64,000 nt of DNA, taken from assembly GCA_028690665.1 (NCBI GenBank), contig JAQVAV010000011.1:99907-163906 (forward strand), given 5' to 3'. The stretch comes from Paludibacter sp. (GTDB lineage: Bacteria > Bacteroidota > Bacteroidia > Bacteroidales > Paludibacteraceae). Below, piece by piece: positions 18,090-25,845 of the stretch. The translations under genes were made by a program, and so were the position numbers. Position 1 is the stretch's first letter, and each line of letters starts with the position of its first letter. Under the pieces are notes generated by a model. It was not told the origin of the DNA. It made no database searches and saw only the letters and a list, made by a program, of their open reading frames with translations.

Positions 18090-18936
18090 TGGCAAAGGAG
18101 GAACCGGTAAAAGTAGTATTACAGCAGCTTTTGCAAGCTTGGATAAAAATATTGTTCTTGCCGATTGTGATGTTGATGCTGCTAATTTGTATCTGATTTT
18201 TCAGCCTGAGAATGAACGGGAAGATGCTTTTATATCCGGTGATAAGGCTTTAATTGATAAAGATTTGTGTACCAATTGTGGTAGTTGTGTCAATTATTGC
18301 CGCTTTGATGCGATACATGAAATCAATGGTGAAATCAGCATTTATGAAACTGCGTGCGATGGTTGTAAATTGTGTTCAAGAATTTGTCCGGCCGGAGCGA
18401 TTACCATGGTTCAGGAAGACAGAAGTCGATTATATGCAGGAAATTTCCGGAACGGAAAAATGGTTTACGGACGGCTTGCTCCGGGAGAAGAAAATTCCGG
18501 AAGATTAGTCGATGTTGTGAGGGATACCGCTAAGGACATGTTGAAAGAAACAGGATTCCGGGATATTATTATTGATGGCCCTCCGGGAATTGGTTGTCCG
18601 GTGATCTCCACTATCACAGGAGTCGACCGGGTGGTGATTGTAACAGAGCCGACTCTTTCGGGTTTGCATGATTTAGAACGTACTGTTGAAGTTGTCAGTC
18701 GTTTTCGGATAGTTCCTTATATAATTATCAATAAAGCCGATCTGAACAATGAAATGTCCGATGAAATTGAAAACTTTTGCCAGAAACGTAATGTGAAAGT
18801 TGTTGCACGAATTCCTTTCGAACAATTATTTGTAGAAGCTATGATTGATTGTCAAAGCATTGTGGAAAAAGCACCGAAATCAGAAGTTACAAAATTGCTG
18901 TCCAAAGCATTTTTAGAAATAAAATCAAATAATTAA
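18070..18936 (+). CDS. MinD/ParA-family ATPase with ferredoxin insert, second copy
   Basis: This is a paralog of the preceding gene, read from the ATG at 18070 (MEIAVISGKGGTGKSS); a TTG at 18061 would add only three residues. The P-loop is at 8-15, Cys motifs at 67, 70, 73, 77 and 96, 99, 102, 106 predict two [4Fe-4S] clusters, and DGPPGIGCPVISTITG near 168 carries an extra Cys. In ORP loci the two MinD proteins act together in one complex, so a heterodimer is a reasonable inference. It overlaps the upstream gene by 20 bp and is 8 bp from the Mrp gene. Confidence 0.92.
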   Translation: MEIAVISGKGGTGKSSITAAFASLDKNIVLADCDVDAANLYLIFQPENEREDAFISGDKALIDKDLCTNCGSCVNYCRFDAIHEINGEISIYETACDGCKLCSRICPAGAITMVQEDRSRLYAGNFRNGKMVYGRLAPGEENSGRLVDVVRDTAKDMLKETGFRDIIIDGPPGIGCPVISTITGVDRVVIVTEPTLSGLHDLERTVEVVSRFRIVPYIIINKADLNNEMSDEIENFCQKRNVKVVARIPFEQLFVEAMIDCQSIVEKAPKSEVTKLLSKAFLEIKSNN

Positions 18937-18944
18937 TTATAATT

Positions 18945-19763
18945 ATGCCAGTCAAAAAAAATGTTTTAGAAAATATTAAAAAAATTATTCTTGTATCTTC
19001 GGGAAAAGGAGGCGTGGGAAAATCTACGGTCGCCGCAGGTTTGGCTCTGTCCCTTGCCCGCGAAGGTTATTCTGTCGGACTTTTGGATGCTGATATTTTT
19101 GGCCCTTCTGTTCCTACTTTGTTTCAATTAGGAGATGCCGGAAGGCCTTCCGGAACTGATAAAAACGGAAAAAAAATGATGTTGCCGTTTGAGAAATTCG
19201 GTCTGAAAATTATGAGTATCGGTTTTTTTGTCGAACCATCTCAAGCTGTTATCTGGCGGGGTCCTATGGTCACCAATGTGCTACGCCAATTACTCACCGA
19301 AACCGATTGGGGAAAACTTGACTTTCTAATTGTTGATACACCTCCGGGAACCGGCGATGTCCACATTACTCTTATGCAGGAATTTTATGTTTCAGGGGCC
19401 ATTGTGGTAACTACTCCGCAGAAAGTTGCTCTTGATGATGTTCACAGGGCTATTGGCATGTTGACAGACGATGCAATCGGAGCTCCGGTGTTGGGAATTG
19501 TCGAAAATATGGCTTGGTTTACTCCGACGAAACATCCGGATGAAAAATATTTTCTTTTCGGAAAGGGTGGCGGTGAATTGCTCTCAAAAAAATACAATGT
19601 TCCTCTTTTGGCACAAATTCCCATGAACGAAGGTATTAGTGAAAATTGTGATAGCGGACGGGTTGCCGGCATGTTCGACGATAAAAATATAGAGCAGGCT
19701 TTTGACCAGCTTGCCTCAAAAGTTATGACTCAGAAACAATCATTCAAATACATAAAAAATTAA
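18945..19763 (+). CDS. Mrp/NBP35-family iron-sulfur carrier ATPase
   Basis: This 272-residue protein has the Mrp core: SSGKGGVGKSTVA at 19-30, LDADIFGPSVPTLF near 45, IWRGPMVTNVLRQLL near 104, DFLIVDTPPGTGDVH near 126, and VENMAWFTPTKHPDEKYFLFGKGGG near 187. The C-terminal CxxC that binds the bridging cluster in most homologs is replaced by FTPTKHPDEK, and the N-terminal DUF59 domain is absent. It therefore may work with the Fe-S-bearing MinD partners rather than carry a cluster alone. It follows the second MinD gene by 8 bp. Confidence 0.9.
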   Translation: MPVKKNVLENIKKIILVSSGKGGVGKSTVAAGLALSLAREGYSVGLLDADIFGPSVPTLFQLGDAGRPSGTDKNGKKMMLPFEKFGLKIMSIGFFVEPSQAVIWRGPMVTNVLRQLLTETDWGKLDFLIVDTPPGTGDVHITLMQEFYVSGAIVVTTPQKVALDDVHRAIGMLTDDAIGAPVLGIVENMAWFTPTKHPDEKYFLFGKGGGELLSKKYNVPLLAQIPMNEGISENCDSGRVAGMFDDKNIEQAFDQLASKVMTQKQSFKYIKN

Positions 19764-19823
19764 ATGGAGCTTTATTGAGGTCGCTTTAAATTTATACATA
19801 GAAAATTCAACAGTTACAGATTT

Positions 19824-21515
19824 ATGAGTAAAAAAATTATCATCATTGGAGGATCTGCTGCCGGTCCTAAAGCTGCCTCCAGAGCCCGTCGTCTTGACGA
19901 AAATGCAGAGATTACAATTATCCAGAAAGCATCTGATTTATCGATGGCTTCTTGTGGTTACCCTTATTATGTAGGTGGTTTCTTTGATGACCGCAGTCAG
20001 TTACTTTGCTCTCCTGCAGGAGTGGTTCGTGATTCAAATTTTTTCTGGAATGCAAAAAAAATTCTGACTTTTGTCAATACGGAAGTTACCAAAATAGACA
20101 AAGAGAAAAAAATTGTAGAATACCGGAATTTGCTTACCGGTGAAAACAGTTCTGCAGCTTACGATAAACTGATTATTGCTACGGGAGCTATTCCAAGGAA
20201 ACCACCTGTTGCCGGGGTAACCCTCGATGGTGTTACGACCTTGCAATCTTTATCCGATGCTGATTATTTACGTAAAGTCCGGGATAATGGGAAGATAAAA
20301 AAAGCTGTTGTAATTGGAGGAGGACTTATCGGGATTGAAACCTGCGAAGCTCTCAATCTTGCCGGGATTGAAATTACGCTTGTAGAGATGCTTCCTCAGT
20401 TGTTGACATTTCTGGATAAACACATGGCCCGTTTGGTTGAAAAATATGTACAAAGCAAGGCCAATGTAATTTTACAAAACGGAGTGTCCGAATTTATCGG
20501 TGAGAATGGGAAATTAAAAGCGGTAAAACTTCAGGATGGAACAGAAATTGCCTGCGATCTGGCTGTTATTGCTACCGGAGTTATTCCAAACAATCAATTG
20601 GCCAAGGCAGCCGGGTTGGAAGTTGGCTCTTTAGGAGGCATTACCGTTGATGCTTATATGCAAACATCCGATAAGGATATTTATGCAGTTGGCGATTGTA
20701 TTGAAACGCCCAATTTGATTACCGGGAAAAAGGTACATGCTCCTTTTGGCGATTTAGCAAATTTACAGGGACGTATTGTCGGAGAAAACGTAATATCAGG
20801 CAATGTAAGTCAATTCCCCGGAACTATTCAAACCGGTATTTGTAAGGTATTTGAATACGGAGTAGGATCAACGGGACTTTCTGAACAAAATGCGGTTCGT
20901 AATGGTTTTGACAACATTGAAACTGTGGTAAATGCAAGTATGGACAAGCCCGGATTCATGCACGGAAAACTATTGATAACAAAACTGATCGTAGATAAAT
21001 CTTCGGAAAGAATTCTTGGAGCACAAGTGCTTGGCCCGGGCGATGTCAGCAAACAGGTTGCGATCTGGGCAATGGCTATTAAAGGCAAGCTTACGGTAGA
21101 AGATATGGTAAATGCAGATTTACCTTATGCTCCTCCATATTCATTGGCAATAGATCATAGTATTGCGACAGCGCATGTTATGCAAAATAAGCTGAAAGGT
21201 CTTTTTACCGGAATTTCAGCAGAGCAATTAAAAGAAAAATTAAAGACAAAAGAACCGATGTTTTTACTCGATGTCCGTAATCCCAATGAATACGAACAAA
21301 TGCGGCTCGGCATAGATGAAAAACTTATACCGCTTGGACAGTTACGCAAACGTATTGAGGAATTTCCAGAAGATAAAAATGCAGAAATTGTTACCTGGTG
21401 TAAAATATCGTTACGGGGATACGAAGCTGCACGAATTCTTCAGGCTAATGGATATACGAATGTAAAAGTCCTTGAAGGAGGCATCATGGCTTGGCCATGG
21501 AATATAGAAAAATAA
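19824..21515 (+). CDS. CoA-disulfide reductase/FAD-NAD(P) oxidoreductase fused to a rhodanese domain
   Basis: Residues 1-445 are a pyridine-nucleotide disulfide oxidoreductase: FAD-binding GGSAAGPKAASRARRL from 9, Cys44 in MASCGYPYYVGG (the single redox Cys of CoA-disulfide reductases), NAD-binding VVIGGGLIGIETCEAL near 167, and IYAVGDCIE near 290. Residues 465-560 are a rhodanese domain with Cys526 in TWCKISLRGYEAA. This fusion is known for CoA-disulfide, polysulfide and persulfide reductases. In this cluster it may supply or reduce sulfane sulfur for cofactor building, which is an inference. Confidence 0.92.
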   Translation: MSKKIIIIGGSAAGPKAASRARRLDENAEITIIQKASDLSMASCGYPYYVGGFFDDRSQLLCSPAGVVRDSNFFWNAKKILTFVNTEVTKIDKEKKIVEYRNLLTGENSSAAYDKLIIATGAIPRKPPVAGVTLDGVTTLQSLSDADYLRKVRDNGKIKKAVVIGGGLIGIETCEALNLAGIEITLVEMLPQLLTFLDKHMARLVEKYVQSKANVILQNGVSEFIGENGKLKAVKLQDGTEIACDLAVIATGVIPNNQLAKAAGLEVGSLGGITVDAYMQTSDKDIYAVGDCIETPNLITGKKVHAPFGDLANLQGRIVGENVISGNVSQFPGTIQTGICKVFEYGVGSTGLSEQNAVRNGFDNIETVVNASMDKPGFMHGKLLITKLIVDKSSERILGAQVLGPGDVSKQVAIWAMAIKGKLTVEDMVNADLPYAPPYSLAIDHSIATAHVMQNKLKGLFTGISAEQLKEKLKTKEPMFLLDVRNPNEYEQMRLGIDEKLIPLGQLRKRIEEFPEDKNAEIVTWCKISLRGYEAARILQANGYTNVKVLEGGIMAWPWNIEK

Positions 21516-21551
21516 ATTTTTAGAATAAACATTTTATAAATAATAAGAAAA

Positions 21552-21935
21552 ATGAAAATTGCAGTACCAACAAAAGAAGGAAACCGCATCGACGATCATT
21601 TCGGACATTGCGAATTTTACACTATTTACACCATTTCTGATGATGATAAAAAAGTAGTAGACAAACAAAAACTCGAATCTCCACAAGGCTGCGGATGTAA
21701 AACAGATATCGCTTATGACCTTGAGAAAATGGATGTCCGTGTCATGCTTGCCGGTGGAATCGGACAAGGAGCTATCAACAAACTTGCTGCGCAAAACATT
21801 AAAGTTATACGTAACTGCCGGGGAGATGTTGATGTCCTGATCAATGAGTACCTTGCGGGTAACATCGTTGACGGAGGTCAGAGTTGTGCGGCTCACGCAA
21901 ATCATGAGGCTGAAGGGCATGTTTGTAATCATTAA
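21552..21935 (+). CDS. NifX/NifB-domain small protein with Cys/His tail, second ORP-like gene
   Basis: This 127-residue member of the same family as the 15472 gene has the sequence MKIAVPTKEGNRIDDHFGHCEFYTIYTI, then a CGCKTDIAYDLEKMDVRVMLAGGIGQGAINKL core, followed by a short tail not seen in the first copy (SCAAHANHEAEGHVCNH). The tail has two Cys and four His in 17 residues and is a likely metal-binding site. The motif FGHC with nearby CGC gives further candidate ligands. It follows the reductase by 36 bp. Confidence 0.9.
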   Translation: MKIAVPTKEGNRIDDHFGHCEFYTIYTISDDDKKVVDKQKLESPQGCGCKTDIAYDLEKMDVRVMLAGGIGQGAINKLAAQNIKVIRNCRGDVDVLINEYLAGNIVDGGQSCAAHANHEAEGHVCNH

Positions 21936-21966
21936 AATCAATTGCGTTTTTTGACAAGAAAAAATA

Positions 21967-22383
21967 ATGATTACATACGATTATCATTTTCGGGTAGCAT
22001 ATCCGGACACCGATCAAATGGGAACTATGCACCATGCTAATTACACGAAGTATTACGAACTGGCTCGCTGGGAATTACTTCGAAGCATTGGTGTTTCGTA
22101 CAAATCGGTTGAAGATGCTGGGGTAATGTGTCCGGTTACAAAGATGAATTTCAAATTCATCAAGCCGACGAGATATGATGAACTTTTGACGGTAAAAACG
22201 ACTTTACGGGAAATAAAAGGCGTAAGAATGGTGTTCGACTATAAACTATACAACGAACAAAATGAACTGATAAACAGGGCAGAAACAGAACTCGTTTTTG
22301 TTGGCCGTGACAACTGGAAATTATGTGAACCTCCCGCATTCCTTATGAGTAAAATTGAAAAAGCCATGAAGGATGATGAGTGA
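21967..22383 (+). CDS. Acyl-CoA thioesterase, YbgC/4-hydroxybenzoyl-CoA thioesterase family
   Basis: This hot-dog-fold thioesterase of 138 residues has the family active-site region RVAYPDTDQMGTMHHANYTKYYELARWELLR (Asp and His in the first 30 residues). Substrate is a small acyl-CoA or acyl-ACP thioester. It overlaps the start of the next gene by 11 bp, showing coupling, although its chemistry does not obviously belong with metal-cofactor building. Confidence 0.9.
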   Translation: MITYDYHFRVAYPDTDQMGTMHHANYTKYYELARWELLRSIGVSYKSVEDAGVMCPVTKMNFKFIKPTRYDELLTVKTTLREIKGVRMVFDYKLYNEQNELINRAETELVFVGRDNWKLCEPPAFLMSKIEKAMKDDE

Positions 22384-22840
22384 AACAGAACTTCGTACTC
22401 AAAAGGCCGTTAGTCTGTTTGAACAGGGGTATAATTGTGCTCAGTCCGTTTTTATGGCTTACGCCGATATTTTTGGTGTGGAAGGAGAACTTGCGGCAAA
22501 ACTCCCGACTTCTTTTGGAGGCGGGATGGGGCGTTTACGCGAAGTATGTGGCGCCTTGAGTGGTGCATTTATGTTATTAGGGCTGAAATATCCTTTTACA
22601 GATGTACATAATAAAGCACTGAAAAACGAAAATTATAAAAAAGTCCAAGCTGTAGCCGGAGCATTTAAACAGGAAATGGGTTCCTATATTTGTGCAGATT
22701 TACTTCATATCAGGAGGGAAGCACAGCATTATGTTTCCGCTGACAGAACTAAAGCTTATTATGCAGAAAGGCCATGCTCAAAATGTGTACGTGTAGCTGC
22801 TGAAATTGTTGGAAAAGAAATTTTTTCTGTTTCTGAGTAA
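22373..22840 (+). CDS. C_GCAxxG_C_C family redox-like protein
   Basis: The family pattern is visible: LFEQGYNCAQSVFMAY near residue 20, FGGGMGRLREVCGALSGAFMLLGL near 50-72, and a C-terminal CSKCVRVAAEIV. Such proteins of about 150 residues are thought to bind a metal or Fe-S cluster; the function is unknown. Two adjacent ATG codons at 22373 and 22376 are possible starts. It is last in the cluster, followed by a terminator at 22858-22893. Confidence 0.88.
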   Translation: MMSETELRTQKAVSLFEQGYNCAQSVFMAYADIFGVEGELAAKLPTSFGGGMGRLREVCGALSGAFMLLGLKYPFTDVHNKALKNENYKKVQAVAGAFKQEMGSYICADLLHIRREAQHYVSADRTKAYYAERPCSKCVRVAAEIVGKEIFSVSE

Positions 22841-22857
22841 TAGATGATTTCTGAATG

Positions 22858-22893
22858 AAAGGATTATCCGATTTTTTGGGTAATCCTTTTTTT
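22858..22893 (+). terminator. Rho-independent terminator ending the ORP-like cluster
   Basis: AAAGGATTA (22858-22866) pairs with TAATCCTTT (22881-22889), followed by more T. It is 18 bp after the last stop codon of the cluster. Confidence 0.75.
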
Positions 22894-22972
22894 ATTTCAG
22901 AATAATAATGAATAAATATTTATATATTTGTCATAACAATGTAATCTTAAATCAAAAAACGACGCCAATAAA

Positions 22973-23425
22973 ATGATTAATTTAAAAAGAACATCTACCG
23001 AAAACTCCGGGTTCAAGGATCTTATCAGGGAGTTGACCGGGAATGAAGAGGATAAATCTTCTGAATTAAAAAAGCAGTATGCCGAATTAAATATGGCAGA
23101 ATACTTTGAGAGTGTGGTTGTCGCCTTTGAAGACAATGAAGCCGTTGGATGCGGATCCTTTAAACCTTATGAAGAAGAGTGTGCAGAAATGAAACGGGTA
23201 TATGTCAAACCCGGAAAATATGAAAAATCCGTTGAAGTTCATATTATACATGAGCTTGAAAACTGGGCAGCAGAAAAAGGGTTTGCAACGACAATTCTTA
23301 AAGTTGCCGAAAACGAATCAGAGCTAATAAAATTATATGAACAACTGGGATATAAAGTTACTCCTAATTTTACCCCCTGTGCTAAGAAAGAAAATTGTGT
23401 TTGTCTTTGCAAATCAATAGTATAA
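22973..23425 (+). CDS. GNAT-family N-acetyltransferase
   Basis: This 150-residue protein has the GNAT layout: VVAFEDNEAVGCGSFKPYEEECAEMKRVYVKPGKYEKSV is the beta4/motif A region, and EKLYEQLGY-like IKLYEQLGYKVTPNF is motif B. The pyrophosphate loop is atypical (KPGKYEKSVEV instead of RxxGxG). The C-terminus is Cys-rich (CAKKENCVCLCK), unusual for the family. It has its own -7-like box (TATATTTG, 22923-22930) and terminator, so it is outside the preceding cluster. Confidence 0.8.
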   Translation: MINLKRTSTENSGFKDLIRELTGNEEDKSSELKKQYAELNMAEYFESVVVAFEDNEAVGCGSFKPYEEECAEMKRVYVKPGKYEKSVEVHIIHELENWAAEKGFATTILKVAENESELIKLYEQLGYKVTPNFTPCAKKENCVCLCKSIV

Positions 23426-23450
23426 GATTATTCCGAAAAAAAACAAAAAC

Positions 23451-23482
23451 TCCCGGTAAAAAGGAACTTATCGGGAATTTTT
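23451..23482 (+). terminator. Terminator of the GNAT gene
   Basis: TCCCGGTAA (23451-23459) pairs with TTATCGGGA (23468-23476, one G-T pair), followed by ATTTTT. Confidence 0.65.
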
Positions 23483-23569
23483 ATTTAAAATAGTTTTCCA
23501 ATAATATCGACCGAGGCTAAAGGCATTTTTGGAATTTGCGTATTCCCCACCAATTACTCATAGGCGGGC

Positions 23570-23579
23570 GTTAGGCGTA
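23570..23579. repeat. 10-bp inverted repeat, left end
   Basis: GTTAGGCGTA here is the exact complement of TACGCCTAAC at 24428-24437. The two bracket the lipoprotein gene 23663-24259; see findings. Confidence 0.5.
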
Positions 23580-23662
23580 GTTCGTAATCTTTGTTTTTTA
23601 TAAAATATTCAGTATCGTTCATTTTAAAAATTATATATAATCGGGGAAATTTATTCTTTTAA

Positions 23663-24259
23663 TCAAATTATCCGAATAATTTCCACTGAATCATCCTGTT
23701 TTATGCATCGTATAGCAGAACCATTATTAACCACCTGAATCAATTTGCTATTTTTTTCGATTTTTGTTGTAAACGGTTTAAAAATAATCTGATTAGATTT
23801 ACTATCTGATTCTTGTTTCAATTCGTATTTTTCAGGGCATTTATATAAAGCATAGGAATCCTCGTATTTAAGAATGAAATAACCAACTTCCAAATTATCA
23901 GACAAAAAAACCGGAGTTATTTCTTCTGCAGCGGCAAGGGAAAAACCATATTTATCAAAAAGAACATCTTCTTTCCCTTTTTGAGCGATTATGTAAGTAT
24001 TACCTGGGTTTGGTCCATATAATACTATGCTATCGTAGTCTTGAGGCTCTATTATATATAACTTTTCACTAAATACGGGAATAGAACTTTTTACACCATA
24101 TAAATTATTTTCCTTTACTATTTCCAATGAAAAACTTATTCCAATGCCAGAAACAGGTTCCTTTTTTTTATTAGTAGCAACGCAAGAACTATTAAATAAA
24201 ACAGGTGAAATCATAATAACGACTAAAGCTAAAATAAAAAATAAATTTAATTTTTTCAT
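23663..24259 (-). CDS. Putative lipoprotein of unknown function
   Basis: I do not recognise a family. The 198-residue protein has a hydrophobic signal sequence ending at a probable lipobox (LFNSSC, about Cys26) and then a beta-rich, charged body with repeated Tyr/Ile/Val strands and no catalytic motif. It is flanked by a 10-bp inverted repeat and a 237-bp unoccupied 3' side, suggesting it entered as a unit. The context (a cell-envelope operon upstream on the same strand) is compatible with an envelope role. Confidence 0.65.
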   Translation of the reverse strand: MKKLNLFFILALVVIMISPVLFNSSCVATNKKKEPVSGIGISFSLEIVKENNLYGVKSSIPVFSEKLYIIEPQDYDSIVLYGPNPGNTYIIAQKGKEDVLFDKYGFSLAAAEEITPVFLSDNLEVGYFILKYEDSYALYKCPEKYELKQESDSKSNQIIFKPFTTKIEKNSKLIQVVNNGSAIRCIKQDDSVEIIRII

Positions 24260-24427
24260 GACATCTAAATTTTGATTAATTATATTATTAAAATTAAATA
24301 CTGATCCTGATTAACAACAAAAATTCCTCTTATGATCAATTAGTTAAGAATAATATTTTTCTTCAAACTTTCATTTCGGCTTTTGTTCGTTAGCTTCATA
24401 ACTTAATGTGTTTTTTATATTTGCGAT

Positions 24428-24437
24428 TACGCCTAAC
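24428..24437. repeat. 10-bp inverted repeat, right end
   Basis: TACGCCTAAC is the partner of 23570-23579. Its last base is also part of the TAG stop codon of the outer-membrane barrel gene, so the boundary abuts that gene exactly. Confidence 0.5.
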
Positions 24438-25363
24438 TAAAAATTTAGAATAATCCCGGCTGAAACAGCTCTCACATTAGGACCTTTTCCGGATTGAAAC
24501 ATGCTGAACGGCGAATATTTGGCATAAACGCTCCATGCACCATAACCAATTTGTGCAGTATAATCTAATGAAAGCGGAGCTATATTCAAACCTTTCGCTT
24601 CAACCTTTTTAATTGTATTTCCATCTTCATCTTTATATTTTACTTTATATGATGCAATAGGATTTACACCACCAATAACACCCGCTGCAATATAAAATTT
24701 ATGATTTTTACCGAGAGTCGGCTGCCATTCAAGTAGTAAGGGAACATTGATCTGAAATACGCGAAGACGACTATAGTCATACGTAATACCTGCTGGTGCC
24801 GAAGCAACATTCGTTATATCATTTTGCTCTACCAAATGTGTATTCATGTCTAAAAAATAGTTATGCCAACTTATACCAAGTCCGGAAGTTAATCCGAGAT
24901 TATTTCTGTAAAAAGGCAGAATTTTTTCTATAAAATTAAAATAAAATTCATTCGAACTTTCAGATTTAAGAGTAAGCCCGTCGATATTATTCAGCGTATA
25001 ATTTTTATCGGAAATATTGGCAAATCCCCACCCTATTCCGGCCCAGTGAGCTTCCATTTTATACTTTTTACTTTTTTTATGCTGTAATTTCTCGATAAAA
25101 GGAATCTGAAATCCCAAGTCTTCTACCACGGTCCATTTCTCAGAGCTTTTTCCATCACTGAAGATGCCTTCGTAAATCTTCTCAAGACTGTTGGATTCTC
25201 CATCAAAAACTTTTACTTTGATTTGATCGACACTGTCTTTAATCTGAATTGTTTTTCCGTTGTAATAAACTGTTGTATCATTTTGGTCAACTTCTACAGC
25301 TTTAGTTACAAACACAGAGCATATCATCGCGATGCTTAATACGATATATTTTTTCATTTTCAT
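24437..25363 (-). CDS. Outer-membrane beta-barrel protein (porin-like)
   Basis: The 308-residue protein has a signal peptide (KYIVLSIAMICSVFVTKA), a periplasmic leader of about 80 residues, and then alternating amphipathic strands with aromatic girdles (HWAGIGWGFANI, NNLGLTSGLGISWHNYFLD, FYIAAGVIGGVNPIASYKVKY). It ends with a terminal-strand pattern, RAVSAGIILNF. It resembles PorT-like/OMP_b-brl_2 barrels. It is the last gene of an ECF sigma operon and is probably its main output or sensor target. Confidence 0.8.
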   Translation of the reverse strand: MKMKKYIVLSIAMICSVFVTKAVEVDQNDTTVYYNGKTIQIKDSVDQIKVKVFDGESNSLEKIYEGIFSDGKSSEKWTVVEDLGFQIPFIEKLQHKKSKKYKMEAHWAGIGWGFANISDKNYTLNNIDGLTLKSESSNEFYFNFIEKILPFYRNNLGLTSGLGISWHNYFLDMNTHLVEQNDITNVASAPAGITYDYSRLRVFQINVPLLLEWQPTLGKNHKFYIAAGVIGGVNPIASYKVKYKDEDGNTIKKVEAKGLNIAPLSLDYTAQIGYGAWSVYAKYSPFSMFQSGKGPNVRAVSAGIILNF

Positions 25364-25380
25364 TTTGTTTTTTAGTGCGT

Positions 25381-25833
25381 TTATTTTTTCTTTAATATAA
25401 GTTTGAGAACATCTTCGGAATCCTTTTTCGATTCAATATAAATCAAAGTTGTTTTTTGTTCTGGTTTAAACGTTTCATTGAAAAGTATTAATCTGAACAA
25501 TTGATGTTTGGGAGGAAGCTGCAGAAAGATGGAAGTCGGGATTCCATTGCTGACAACCTGTTTTACCTTCTTCGCTCCTGATTCATCCTGTGCAAGACAC
25601 GCGCGAATAAAATCCGCAGCTTGTGAGTCATTGTTTATTGTAATGCTTTTGAAGAGCGAAAAGTCATAACCTTCAAGGGCTTCATCGGACAGCTCCACCA
25701 TAGTTACTCCTTTCCGGTCGCCATATTTTTCGAAAACTTTTCTGATTTGGAGATTATCCTGTGCAGAAACACCGACGGAAACTCCTAAACAGCAAAGGAT
25801 CAAAAGCACCAAGAATTGTTTTGTTCGTTTCAT
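25381..25833 (-). CDS. Periplasmic protein of an ECF-sigma operon, DUF4252/DUF6108-like
   Basis: The 150-residue protein starts with a signal peptide (FLVLLILCCLGVSVGVSA) and continues with IRKVFEKYGDRKGVTMVELSDEALEGYDFSLFKSI. This fits the small secreted proteins that accompany anti-sigma genes in Bacteroidales. The exact DUF assignment is uncertain. It lies 12 bp downstream of the anti-sigma gene and 17 bp upstream of the barrel gene. Confidence 0.7.
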   Translation of the reverse strand: MKRTKQFLVLLILCCLGVSVGVSAQDNLQIRKVFEKYGDRKGVTMVELSDEALEGYDFSLFKSITINNDSQAADFIRACLAQDESGAKKVKQVVSNGIPTSIFLQLPPKHQLFRLILFNETFKPEQKTTLIYIESKKDSEDVLKLILKKK

Positions 25834-25845
25834 ATTTAATTCATT

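Noticed and set aside
15472..21935. Nitrogen fixation locus, suggested by NifX/NifB-like domains
   Set aside because: No nifH, D, K, E, N or radical-SAM NifB; the small proteins fit the ORP-like group better.
23426..23662. Search for a coding gene between the GNAT terminator and the lipoprotein gene
   Set aside because: No start or family signal was found; only the terminator and the 10-bp repeat end are visible.
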